Below are positions 25,978 through 34,272 of a DNA stretch of 64,000 nt, piece after piece (position 1 is the stretch's first letter; every line of letters begins with the position of its first letter). This DNA comes from Mycolicibacterium monacense (lineage in GTDB: Bacteria; Actinomycetota; Actinomycetes; Mycobacteriales; Mycobacteriaceae), in the NCBI RefSeq assembly GCF_010731575.1, contig NZ_AP022617.1:4216001-4280000 (forward strand), read 5' to 3'. A model generated the notes under the pieces. It was not told the origin of the DNA, made no database searches, and saw nothing but the letters and a program-made list of their open reading frames with translations. Made by a program: the position numbers and the translations under genes.

Positions 25978-26685
25978 ATGGCCAGACGCCCCAGCACCGA
26001 TGACCTGAGATCCGGCCCAGAGCGGTTCATGGCGCTGGTGAAAACCACCGTCCCGCCGGTACACCCCGCCGGCCTGCCGTTCATCGGCGCCGGCCTCGCG
26101 CTGGCGGCCGCGGGCCGCCGCAACCGGTGGGTGCGCGGCGCGGGCCTGGTCGCCGCCGGCGCCAACGCCGCCTTCTTCCGGCATCCGCCGCGCGTGCCAC
26201 CGACCCGCCCCGGTGTGGTGGTCGCCCCCGCCGACGGCCTGATCTGCCTGGTCGAGGACGCCGAACCGCCCGCCGAACTCAACCTGCCGGCCCGGCCCGT
26301 GCCGCGGGTGAGCATCTTCCTGTCGATCTTCGACGCCCATGTGCAGCGGATCCCCATCAGCGGTGAGGTGGTCGCCGTCGAACACCGGCCCGGTCTGTTC
26401 GGATCCGCCGAGCTGGCGGCCGCCAGCGAGGACAACGAACGCAACAGCGTGGTGATCCGCACCGACACCGGCGCACAGGTGATCGCGGTGCAGATCGCGG
26501 GCCTGGTCGCCCGCCGCATCGTCTGCGACCTCACCACCGGCGACAAGGTGACCATCGGCGACACCTACGGGCTGATCCGCTACGGCTCCCGGCTGGACAC
26601 CTACCTGCCCGAAGGCACCGACATCCAGGTGCTGCCGGGCCAGCGCGCGGTGGGCGGCGAGACGATCCTGGCGGAGCTGCCGTGA
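25978..26685 (+). CDS. psd: Phosphatidylserine decarboxylase proenzyme
   Basis: A 235-residue decarboxylase that makes phosphatidylethanolamine from phosphatidylserine at the membrane. The self-cleavage site is the Gly-Ser of IRYGSRLD near residue 203, whose Ser becomes the pyruvoyl group. [11 protein letters not shown] carries the conserved active-site His. ATG 25978 is used; an upstream in-frame start would run through the moeA2 stop region. Coupled to pssA through a 4-bp overlap, so substrate-making and substrate-using enzymes are expressed together. Confidence 0.95.
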   Translation: MARRPSTDDLRSGPERFMALVKTTVPPVHPAGLPFIGAGLALAAAGRRNRWVRGAGLVAAGANAAFFRHPPRVPPTRPGVVVAPADGLICLVEDAEPPAELNLPARPVPRVSIFLSIFDAHVQRIPISGEVVAVEHRPGLFGSAELAAASEDNERNSVVIRTDTGAQVIAVQIAGLVARRIVCDLTTGDKVTIGDTYGLIRYGSRLDTYLPEGTDIQVLPGQRAVGGETILAELP

Positions 26686-27548
26686 TCCAGCCGCGCAGCA
26701 TCCCCAAACGCGTCGTCAGCCTGCGCATGCTGCCGAGCGCGATGACCGTGGCGGCGATCTGCCTCGGGCTGTCGTCGGTCAAGTTCGCACTCGACGGCAG
26801 GCCCACCGAGGCGATGGCGTTCCTCGCGGTGGCGGCCATCCTCGACGCCCTCGACGGCCGTATCGCCCGCATGCTCAAGGCCACCTCGAAGATGGGCGAG
26901 GAGATCGACTCGCTGGCCGACGCGGTGAACTTCGGTGTCGCACCGGCGTTCATCGTCTACGGCACACTGCTGTCACAGTCGCGCATCGGCTGGATCGTGG
27001 TGCTGCTCTACGCGGTGTGCATCGTGCTGCGGCTGGCCCGGTTCAACGCGATGCTCGCCGAAGACCTGCCCGCCTACACCAAGGAGTTCTTCGTCGGGAT
27101 GCCCGCGCCCGCCGGTGCGATCGGCGCGATCGGCCCGCTGGCGGCGAAGATGCAGTTCGGCGACGGCTGGTGGACGTCGGAGATCGCCGTGGTCATCTGG
27201 ATGGTCGGGGTCTCGCTCCTGGTGGTCAGCACCATCCCGATGCGCAAGATCCACACGTTCTCGGTCCCGCCGAACATGGTGGCGCCGCTGCTCGCGCTGC
27301 TGGCGATCGGTGTGACCGCCTCGATCCTCTACGGCTACCTGGTGATCCTGGTGATCATCCTGGCCTACGTCATCCACATCCCGTTCGCGGTGCGCACCGA
27401 GCGCTGGCTCGCCGCCCACCCGGAGACGTGGGATGACAAACCGCGGCAGCGCCGCGCGATCCGCCGCGCCTCCCGTCGCGAGATCCGGCGCACCCAACCG
27501 CACCGCCGTTCGGTGGCCCGGCTGGGTCTGCGCAAACCGGGCAGGTGA
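26682..27548 (+). CDS. pssA: CDP-diacylglycerol-serine O-phosphatidyltransferase
   Basis: A 288-residue integral membrane enzyme joining serine to CDP-diacylglycerol. The CDP-alcohol phosphotransferase signature is complete near residue 50: DGRIAR followed by GEEIDSLAD (DGxxAR-x8-GxxxDxxxD). About seven or eight hydrophobic helices follow, and the last ~45 residues form a very basic cytoplasmic tail ([14 protein letters not shown]). The GTG start overlaps the psd stop as GTGA. Confidence 0.95.
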   Translation: MIQPRSIPKRVVSLRMLPSAMTVAAICLGLSSVKFALDGRPTEAMAFLAVAAILDALDGRIARMLKATSKMGEEIDSLADAVNFGVAPAFIVYGTLLSQSRIGWIVVLLYAVCIVLRLARFNAMLAEDLPAYTKEFFVGMPAPAGAIGAIGPLAAKMQFGDGWWTSEIAVVIWMVGVSLLVVSTIPMRKIHTFSVPPNMVAPLLALLAIGVTASILYGYLVILVIILAYVIHIPFAVRTERWLAAHPETWDDKPRQRRAIRRASRREIRRTQPHRRSVARLGLRKPGR

Positions 27549-27549
27549 C

Positions 27550-29775
27550 ATGACCGAGGCCGGACTGTCCGAGCGCGAACCGAATCTGAGCCACCTGCGG
27601 CTCACGGCGCGGTTGAACACCGCCGCCCTCGACTCCCGGCGCGGGGTGGTCCGGCTGCATCCGGAGGTGATCGCCGCGCTCGGGATCCGGGAGTGGGATG
27701 CGGTGTCGCTCACCGGCGCACGGACGACGGCCGCGGTGGTCGGCATCGCCCCGCCGGGCACGCCGACGGGCACCGCCCTGCTCGACGACGTGACGCTGTC
27801 CAACGCCGGGCTGCCCGAGAACAGCAGCGTCATCGTGGCGCCGGTGACGGTCTACGGCGCACGATCGGTGACCGTGTCGGGGTCCCGGCTGGCCACCAAC
27901 TCGATCTCCCCGGCCACTCTGCGCCAGGCGCTGCTGGGCAAGGTGATGACGGTCGGCGACACCGTCTCGCTGCTCCCCCGCGATCTGGGCCCCGGCACGT
28001 CGACGTCGTCGGCGACCACCGCGCTCGCGTCGTCGGTGGGCATCACCTGGACCTCGGAACTGCTGACGGTCACCAGCGTCGACCCCCCGGGCACCGTGAG
28101 CATCCAGCCGAATTCGTCGGTCACCTGGGGTGACGGACCCGCGCCGAAGGCCGCGTCCGCCCGCCCGACCGACGGCGCGGCGGTCGGCGAGGCCACCGTC
28201 ACCACACCGTCGGTGGACCGACCGGCGGTGTCCTTCGACGATCTCAAGGGCAGCCACGCGCAGGCCGGCCGGCTCACGGAATGGCTCAAGCTCTCCCTCG
28301 ACGAGCCGTCGTTGCTCGAGACGCTCGGCGCCACAGCGCATCTCGGCGTGCTGGTATCGGGTCCGGCCGGGGTGGGCAAGGCCACGCTGGTGCGGACGGT
28401 GTGCGCCCAGCGACGGCTCGTCGAATTGGACGGTCCGGAGGTCGGCGCGCTGCATGCCGAGGACCGGCTCAACCGGGTGTCGTCGGCGGTGTCGACGGTC
28501 CGCGACGGCGGCGGCGTACTGCTGATCACCGACATCGACGCACTGCTGCCCGCGACGCCGGAACCGGTGGGCACGCTGATCCTCACCGAACTGCGCACCG
28601 CCGTCGCGACACCCGGTGTCGCGTTCGTGGCGACCTCGGCCAGGCCGGACGGCGTCGACGCCCGCCTGCGCGACCCCGACCTCTGCGACCGTGAGCTCGG
28701 GCTGAGCCTGCCCGACGCGGCCACTCGTAAGGAGCTGCTCGAGGTGCTGCTGCGCAGCGTCCCGGCGCAGGAACTGCACCTCGACGAGATCGCCGGACGC
28801 ACACCGGGTTTCGTGATCGCCGACCTGTGCGCGCTGGTGCGTGAGGCGGCGCTGCGGGCGGCGGCACGGGCCAGTGCCGACGGGGCGCCGCCGCAACTCA
28901 CCCAGGCGGATCTCACCGGTGCGCTCACCGTGATCCGTCCGCTGTCGAGGTCGGCCACCGAAGAGGTGTCGGTCGGGTCGGTCACCCTCGCCGACGTCGG
29001 CGACATGACCGAGACCAAGCAGGCGCTGACCGAGGCGGTGTTGTGGCCGCTGCAGCATCCGGACACCTTCGAACGCCTCGGCATCGAACCGCCGCGCGGG
29101 GTGCTGCTCTACGGACCGCCGGGCTGCGGGAAGACCTTCGTGGTGCGCGCCCTCGCCAGTTCGGGGCGGCTGTCGGTGCACGCGGTCAAGGGCGCCGAGC
29201 TCATGGACAAATGGGTCGGCGCCTCGGAGAAGGCGGTGCGCGAACTGTTCCGCAGGGCGCGCGACTCCGCCCCGTCGCTGGTGTTCCTCGACGAGATCGA
29301 CGCGCTCGCGCCGCGGCGCGGGCAGAGCTTCGACTCCGGGGTGACCGACCGGGTCGTGGCGTCGCTGCTGACCGAACTCGACGGCATCGAACCGATGCGC
29401 AACGTCGTCGTGCTGGGCGCCACGAACCGGCCCGATCTGATCGACCCCGCGCTGCTGCGGCCCGGGCGGTTGGAGCGGCTGGTGTTCGTCGAACCGCCCG
29501 ACGCCGAGGCGCGCCGCGAGATCCTGCGCACCGCAGGCAAATCCGTACCGCTCGCCGACGACGTCGACCTCGACACGCTGGCCGCCGGTCTCGACGGGTA
29601 CAGCGCTGCGGACTGCGTCGCGCTGCTGCGGGAGGCGGCGATGACGGCGATGCGACGATCGATCGACGCCGCCGACGTCACTGCCGCCGACGTGGAGGCC
29701 GCCCGCCAGACGGTGCGCCCGTCGCTGGACCCGCTGCAGGTCGACACGCTGCGGGCGTTCGCGGAGAACCGCTGA
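27550..29775 (+). CDS. CDC48/VCP-like double-AAA ATPase (Rv0435c-like)
   Basis: A 741-residue protein: N-terminal double-psi-barrel-like substrate domain (about 1-200) and two AAA modules. D1 has GPAGVGKAT near residue 272, but its Walker B is LLITDIDALLP, with Thr-Asp where Asp-Glu is standard, so D1 probably binds but does not hydrolyse ATP well. D2 is canonical: GPPGCGKTF near 521, FLDEIDALAPRR near 580, GATNRPDLIDPALLRPGR as the second region of homology. Bacterial CDC48 relatives unfold proteins; targets here are unknown. Its start sits one base after the pssA stop, at the end of the SDR-moeA2-psd-pssA operon. Confidence 0.92.
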   Translation: MTEAGLSEREPNLSHLRLTARLNTAALDSRRGVVRLHPEVIAALGIREWDAVSLTGARTTAAVVGIAPPGTPTGTALLDDVTLSNAGLPENSSVIVAPVTVYGARSVTVSGSRLATNSISPATLRQALLGKVMTVGDTVSLLPRDLGPGTSTSSATTALASSVGITWTSELLTVTSVDPPGTVSIQPNSSVTWGDGPAPKAASARPTDGAAVGEATVTTPSVDRPAVSFDDLKGSHAQAGRLTEWLKLSLDEPSLLETLGATAHLGVLVSGPAGVGKATLVRTVCAQRRLVELDGPEVGALHAEDRLNRVSSAVSTVRDGGGVLLITDIDALLPATPEPVGTLILTELRTAVATPGVAFVATSARPDGVDARLRDPDLCDRELGLSLPDAATRKELLEVLLRSVPAQELHLDEIAGRTPGFVIADLCALVREAALRAAARASADGAPPQLTQADLTGALTVIRPLSRSATEEVSVGSVTLADVGDMTETKQALTEAVLWPLQHPDTFERLGIEPPRGVLLYGPPGCGKTFVVRALASSGRLSVHAVKGAELMDKWVGASEKAVRELFRRARDSAPSLVFLDEIDALAPRRGQSFDSGVTDRVVASLLTELDGIEPMRNVVVLGATNRPDLIDPALLRPGRLERLVFVEPPDAEARREILRTAGKSVPLADDVDLDTLAAGLDGYSAADCVALLREAAMTAMRRSIDAADVTAADVEAARQTVRPSLDPLQVDTLRAFAENR

Positions 29776-29795
29776 ACACCGCGGGCATAAATCTT

Positions 29796-29847
29796 GACAG
29801 TGCCTAGTTGTGGTGGGACAGTCGAACCATCGCAACTAGCCACTGTC
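29796..29847. promoter_or_regulatory. Long inverted repeat upstream of the DUF1707 gene
   Basis: Arms GACAGTGCCTAGTTG (29796-29810) and CAACTAGCCACTGTC (29833-29847) are complementary at 14 of 15 positions across a 22-bp loop. A TTGACA hexamer (29794-29799) overlaps the left arm and could be a -35 box. A third GACAGT lies in the loop at 29817. The layout suggests a dimeric repressor (for example PadR-like) controlling the next gene. Confidence 0.6.
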
Positions 29848-29868
29848 TAGATGACTTCGGGAGGCATC

Positions 29869-30336
29869 ATGACCGTCCCCACCACGGTCCGCGTCGGAGA
29901 CGACGACCGCACCCGCACCGCGAATCTGCTCGGCCTGGCGCTGGCCCAGGGCTACCTCGACATGCCCGACTACGAACAGCGCCTGCAGGCGGCCTTCGCC
30001 GCGCAGACCAACACCGAACTGCACAGCCTCACCGCCGACCTCCCGGTCGCCACCCTGCGCCGCAACGATCCGGCGCGGCGGGCCGAGCGGCGGCGCGCCG
30101 CCCGCCGCGGGGTGCGCTGGCACCTGGCCGGCTACCTCGCCATGGTCGTCATCGTGCTCACGGTGTGGCTGGCCGTCGGGCTCGCCGCGGGGGCCTGGTA
30201 CTTCTGGCCGATCTGGCCGATCCTCGGCGCAGGCATCGGGGTGCTCGGCCACGCACTGCCGGTGCGCTACGTGGGCGGTTCACCGTGCGGGCGGCTCACG
30301 GCTCGATCAGTCCCGCCCGGATGGCGTATCGGGTGA
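29869..30336 (+). CDS. DUF1707 membrane protein
   Basis: A 155-residue protein. The first ~55 residues are the DUF1707 domain (VRVGDDDRTRTANLLGLALAQGYLDM), found at the N terminus of many actinobacterial membrane and regulatory proteins. A basic stretch and two transmembrane helices (about residues 90-135) follow. ATG 29869 has GGGAGG four bases upstream; ATG 29851 is a longer alternative. An inverted repeat lies just before it. The 3' end overlaps the convergent response regulator by 41 bp. Confidence 0.83.
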   Translation: MTVPTTVRVGDDDRTRTANLLGLALAQGYLDMPDYEQRLQAAFAAQTNTELHSLTADLPVATLRRNDPARRAERRRAARRGVRWHLAGYLAMVVIVLTVWLAVGLAAGAWYFWPIWPILGAGIGVLGHALPVRYVGGSPCGRLTARSVPPGWRIG

Positions 30337-30946
30337 GCGCCAACCGATCCCGCAGACCCAGCTTGGCGAGGATGTTCGCCCGGTGCCGGTCGACGGTCTT
30401 GGCGCTGATGCTCAGCGTCGCCGCGATCTCCCGCGTCGAGTAGCCCTCGGCGACCAGCTTGAGCACCTCCTCCTCCCGCGGGGTGAGGATGGTGTCGGGC
30501 AGTTCGTCGCCGCTGCGGGCGCGGTGCAGATAGTCGCGGATCAGCGCCGTCACCGCACCTGCGTACAGGAACGGTTCACCGCGCAGCGTCGCGCGGCACG
30601 CCGCGAGCAGATCGCGGTCGGCGACAGATTTGAGCACGTAGCCCGACGCCCCGGCCTTGAGCGCCTCGAAGAAGTACTGCTCGTTGTCGTGCATAGACAG
30701 GATCAGGATCCGCACGTGCGGATGCATGCGGCTGATCTCGCGGGCGGCCTGCAGACCCGTCATCCGTGGCATCGCGATGTCGAGGATCGCCAGATCGGTG
30801 GGGGTCCGCTCGAGCGCTTCGAGCGCCTCGTGCCCGTCGGCCGCCTCGGCGACCACCTGCAGGTCGGGTTCGGCGTCGATGATCAGCCGCAACCCGCTGC
30901 GCACCAGCGCGTGGTCGTCGGCGAGCAGGATCCGCGCCGGCATCAC
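30296..30946 (-). CDS. NarL/FixJ-family response regulator
   Basis: A 216-residue two-component regulator. Receiver domain: acidic pocket in LLADDHALVR, phospho-acceptor Asp in AILDIAMPRMTG, conserved Thr/Ser in LILSMHD and Lys in YVLKSV. The C-terminal LuxR-type helix-turn-helix is TPREEEVLKLVAEGYSTREIAATLSI to the end. The start overlaps the stop of the sensor kinase by four bases, so it is the second gene of the pair. Target genes unknown; candidates are the adjacent divergent ion-related genes. Confidence 0.93.
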   Translation of the reverse strand: MMPARILLADDHALVRSGLRLIIDAEPDLQVVAEAADGHEALEALERTPTDLAILDIAMPRMTGLQAAREISRMHPHVRILILSMHDNEQYFFEALKAGASGYVLKSVADRDLLAACRATLRGEPFLYAGAVTALIRDYLHRARSGDELPDTILTPREEEVLKLVAEGYSTREIAATLSISAKTVDRHRANILAKLGLRDRLALTRYAIRAGLIEP

Positions 30947-31923
30947 CGGCTCCCGTCGCGGTACGGGATGGTCAACCGAACCTCGGTGCCCTCACCCGGT
31001 GGAGACGCGATCGTCAGCGTCGCGTTGACCAACAGCGCCCGCTCCCGCATACCGCTGATGCCGGCGCCCTCCCCCGCGTCACCCGCACCGCCCGCCCCGT
31101 CGTCGGCGATCCGCAACGTCACCTGATCGTCGGCGACGTGCAGGTCGACCCAGACCTTGCGGGCGTCGGCGTGGCGCGCGACGTTGGTGAGCGACTCCTG
31201 GGCGATGCGGTAGCAGACCAGCTCGACGTCGGGAGCCAGCCGCGCGGCAGGCAAGGCGATGTGTTTGACGACCGGAAGCCCGGTCGCCTGGGCGAATTCA
31301 TTGCATAGCGCATTGAGCGCGCTCTGCAGTCCCAGATCCTCGAGCGCGTCCGGTCGCAGCCGGCGGGCGATGCCGCGCACCTCATCGAGGCTGGCCCGCA
31401 CCGTCTCCTGGGTCTCCTCCAACTCGCCGCGGATCTCCGCCGGCGCGCGGTCCACGGCACGTTTGAGCGTGAGCAGGGCGACGGTCAACGTCTGCCCGAT
31501 CTCGTCGTGCAGTTCGCGCGCGATGCGCTGCCGTTCGTTCTCCTGCGCGGCGAGCGCCGATGCGCTGGCCGTGGTCCGCTCGGTCTCCAACCGGTCGAGC
31601 ATCGCGTTGAACGATTCGATCAGATGGTGCAGATCACCGCTGCCCCGATCGTCGACACGGTCACTGCGCCGCGGCGGGTCGACCCGTCGCATGGACGCGG
31701 TCAGCCGATCGAGCGGGGCCAGGCTGGACCGCAGCAGCAACGCGTTGGCGCTCAGAATGACCGCCAAACCGACGACCAGGACCGGGATCTCGGTGAGCCG
31801 GATGCGTGACGACACCGAGGCCGGTGACACGGCGAGGACGAGTGTGCCGAGCGTGAAGATGAGGCCGTTGATCAAGAAGACCCGGCGAAACAGTGCGGCC
31901 GCGGGGGTGCGCGCCCGATTCAT
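30943..31923 (-). CDS. Sensor histidine kinase (HisKA_3/NarX-like)
   Basis: A 326-residue membrane kinase with two transmembrane helices (about residues 12-35 and 42-65) joined by a very short loop, so there is almost no external sensing domain. A HAMP-like linker ([15 protein letters not shown]), the phospho-acceptor His in [13 protein letters not shown], and an HATPase domain with IADDGAGG and GISGMRERA follow. Signal may be sensed within the membrane. ATG 31923 was chosen; 129 bp separate it from the divergent gene at 32053. Confidence 0.92.
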   Translation of the reverse strand: MNRARTPAAALFRRVFLINGLIFTLGTLVLAVSPASVSSRIRLTEIPVLVVGLAVILSANALLLRSSLAPLDRLTASMRRVDPPRRSDRVDDRGSGDLHHLIESFNAMLDRLETERTTASASALAAQENERQRIARELHDEIGQTLTVALLTLKRAVDRAPAEIRGELEETQETVRASLDEVRGIARRLRPDALEDLGLQSALNALCNEFAQATGLPVVKHIALPAARLAPDVELVCYRIAQESLTNVARHADARKVWVDLHVADDQVTLRIADDGAGGAGDAGEGAGISGMRERALLVNATLTIASPPGEGTEVRLTIPYRDGSR

Positions 31924-32052
31924 ACCCACCAGCGTGGCGTCCCGGCCTGAGGATGTCCATACACGGCACCGCCCCCCGGAAATGGGTGTCAGCCCCGATG
32001 GTGGCCCTCGCGTCTCCTGCCGAACATGGAGGTGGACCAATAAGGAGCTGCG

Positions 32053-32325
32053 ATGCGTATCGATCGGACGACGGTGCCCGGCGGCGGGATGCTGCACCAC
32101 ATCGTCACCCGGGCCGGTGGCCGGCTGTGCGTACTGGTCACCCGCGACGGCGAACGGCAGGTCTTCGTCTACGACGACGACAGCGACGAGCCTGCCAAGG
32201 AACTGGTGCTGGCACCCGACGAGGCCGACGGTGTCGCGGAGATCCTGCACAGCCGCCCCATCGCCGACCGGGTCCGGTCGCTGGAACGCCGCGTCGATGC
32301 GCTGATCGGAGAACGGGCATCATGA
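32053..32325 (+). CDS. KhtT N-domain-like small protein
   Basis: A 90-residue soluble protein resembling the N-terminal domain of the cation:proton antiporter regulatory subunit KhtT (opening [22 protein letters not shown], then [11 protein letters not shown] and [13 protein letters not shown]). The usual C-terminal TrkA_C nucleotide-binding domain is missing; instead there is a short helical tail. An AAGGAG ribosome site precedes ATG 32053. It overlaps the CBS gene by four bases and lies just upstream of a permease, so it may regulate that transporter. Assignment is by recognisable pattern only. Confidence 0.72.
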   Translation: MRIDRTTVPGGGMLHHIVTRAGGRLCVLVTRDGERQVFVYDDDSDEPAKELVLAPDEADGVAEILHSRPIADRVRSLERRVDALIGERAS

Positions 32326-32831
32326 CGATTACGACGGCCACCGGATGGACCGCCCGATTGAATGAAGTCGCCATGCAAGCACACGAGATCGCGGTCTCGC
32401 CCCCGACCGTCCGCATGGACGATCCGGTGTCCAAGGCGGTGCAGCTCATGGTCGTCAACCGGCTGCCCGGGCTCGTCGTCGTCGACGACGCGGACCACCC
32501 GATCGCCGTCCTGCCCGGCACGCAGGTCCTCCGCCTGACCATCCCCGAGACCTACCGCGACGATCCGGCCCTGGTCCGCACCGTCGACGAGATCCACGCC
32601 GACCTGTTCTGGCACGGCCCCGGGCGGCTCACCGTCGGCGACTGCCTGCCGTCACCCGTCGCGAAACCCGCGACGGTGGCGCCCGACGCCACCCTGCTCG
32701 AGGTCGCGACCGTGATGGCGACCAAGCGGAGTCCGTTGATCGCGATCGTTGACGGCGCTGGGCGATTGACCGGTGCGGTGACCCTCGAACGGCTGCTGAC
32801 CAGTCTGGCCGTCGCCGGCCCGGGCGACTGA
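32322..32831 (+). CDS. Tandem CBS-domain protein
   Basis: A 169-residue protein composed of two CBS motifs: [35 protein letters not shown] (start) and [39 protein letters not shown] (end). Such pairs bind adenine nucleotides and gate transporters or enzymes. Start codon overlaps the KhtT-like stop (ATGA), and the permease begins 18 bp downstream, which points to a regulatory role for that carrier. Confidence 0.87.
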   Translation: MTITTATGWTARLNEVAMQAHEIAVSPPTVRMDDPVSKAVQLMVVNRLPGLVVVDDADHPIAVLPGTQVLRLTIPETYRDDPALVRTVDEIHADLFWHGPGRLTVGDCLPSPVAKPATVAPDATLLEVATVMATKRSPLIAIVDGAGRLTGAVTLERLLTSLAVAGPGD

Positions 32832-32849
32832 TCCCGGCTCTGCGAGCGC

Positions 32850-34163
32850 GTGTCAGCAGCTCCGGCCGTGTCGTTCTCGCCGGCTCCGGTGCTCGCACTG
32901 GCGATCTTCGTCGTCGCGTTCTGGTTCATCGCCACCGAGCGGGCCGACAAGGTCAAGACCGTCCTCGTCGCCGCCGGGCTGATGGCCCTGCTCGGCCTGA
33001 TCCCCGGCGAGCAGGTCTTCTACTCCGAGCATGCGGGCATCGACTGGAACGTCATCTTCCTGCTGCTCGGGATGATGGTCATCGTCGGCGTCGTGAAGCA
33101 GACCGGACTGTTCGACTTCCTGGCGATTTGGGCGGCGAAACGCTCGCAGGGCAAACCCTTCCGGCTGATGGTCATGCTGATGCTGATCACCGCGTTCGCC
33201 TCACCGGTGCTCGACAACGTCACGATCATCCTGCTGATCGCCCCGGTTACGCTGGTCATCTGCGACCGGTTGCGGATCGCCCCGCAGCCCTACTTGATCG
33301 CCGAGGTCCTGGCGTCCAACATCGGCGGCGCGGCCACCCTGATCGGCGATCCGCCCAACATCATCATCGGCAGCCGCGCCGGCCTGACGTTCAACGACTT
33401 CCTCGTCCACATGGCGCCGATCGTGCTGATCATCTTCGCCCTGTTCGTGGTGTTCACCCGGGTGCTGTTCCGAAAGGATCTGCGTACGGACGACATCCAC
33501 CTCGATGAGGTGATGGCGCTTCAGGAACGCCGGGCGATCAAGGACACCAGGCTGCTGGTCCGCTCGCTGGTGGTGCTCAACCTCGTCATCGTCGGATTCG
33601 CCCTGCACTCCGTGCTGCATGTGGCGCCGTCGGTGGTGGCGCTGCTCGGGGCCGGGGCCATGCTGCTGGTCACCGACATGGACGTGGGCGAGGTGCTGCC
33701 CGAGGTGGAGTGGCCGACGCTGGTGTTCTTCATGGGCCTGTTCGTGATGGTGGCCGGCCTGACGCACACCGGTGTGATCGGCGCGCTCGGTTCGGTCGCC
33801 CAGTCCGCCTTCGGCGACAACTGGTTCGCTGCCGCCACGGCGCTGCTGTTCGGGTCGTCGATCGTCGGCGCGTTCGTCGACAACATCCCCTACACCGCGA
33901 CGATGACGCCGGTGGTCGGGTCGATGGTCGCCGAGACGCCGGACCCGGGCACCGGTCAGGCGCTGTGGTGGGCGTTCGCACTGGGCGCCTGCTTCAGCGG
34001 CAACGGCACCGCGATCGCCGCCAGCGCCAACGTGGTGGCGATCGGTATCGCCGCGCGGGCCGGCCACCCCATCAGCTTCTGGCGGTTCACCCGGTACGGG
34101 ATCGTGGTGACCCTGCTCAGCACTACGCTGGCCTGGGGCTATGTGTGGCTGAGGTACTTCTGA
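32850..34163 (+). CDS. ArsB/NhaD-type (ion transporter superfamily) permease
   Basis: A 437-residue inner-membrane transporter with about eleven helices. The two inverted-repeat signature loops are visible: GGAATLIGDPPNIIIGS near residue 155 and GNGTAIAASANVVAIG near residue 390, and DNVTIILL/DNIPYTATM pair between them. The superfamily contains arsenite (ArsB), Na+/H+ (NhaD) and dicarboxylate carriers; the cargo cannot be told apart here. The GTG start follows the CBS gene closely, and the mrp antiporter operon starts 109 bp downstream, so a cation/proton role is attractive. Confidence 0.88.
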   Translation: MSAAPAVSFSPAPVLALAIFVVAFWFIATERADKVKTVLVAAGLMALLGLIPGEQVFYSEHAGIDWNVIFLLLGMMVIVGVVKQTGLFDFLAIWAAKRSQGKPFRLMVMLMLITAFASPVLDNVTIILLIAPVTLVICDRLRIAPQPYLIAEVLASNIGGAATLIGDPPNIIIGSRAGLTFNDFLVHMAPIVLIIFALFVVFTRVLFRKDLRTDDIHLDEVMALQERRAIKDTRLLVRSLVVLNLVIVGFALHSVLHVAPSVVALLGAGAMLLVTDMDVGEVLPEVEWPTLVFFMGLFVMVAGLTHTGVIGALGSVAQSAFGDNWFAAATALLFGSSIVGAFVDNIPYTATMTPVVGSMVAETPDPGTGQALWWAFALGACFSGNGTAIAASANVVAIGIAARAGHPISFWRFTRYGIVVTLLSTTLAWGYVWLRYF

Positions 34164-34272
34164 TGAAAGCCGTTTGCAGTGGCCCGTCGACCCCGTCGGT
34201 GGCCCACGTAGAATTGACACAATCCAAAGCAGCTGAGGCTGACACCCCGACCCCAATCAAGATCGGAGTGCC

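Noticed and set aside
27370..29835. An 821-codon open frame antisense to the AAA ATPase gene
   Set aside because: It is rich in Arg, His and Gln with no domain pattern, as expected opposite a GC-rich gene. The sense strand has clear AAA motifs.
31924..32052. DosR-type box in the divergent region between the histidine kinase and the KhtT-like gene
   Set aside because: GGG/CCC-rich words are present but do not form the required 20-bp palindrome.
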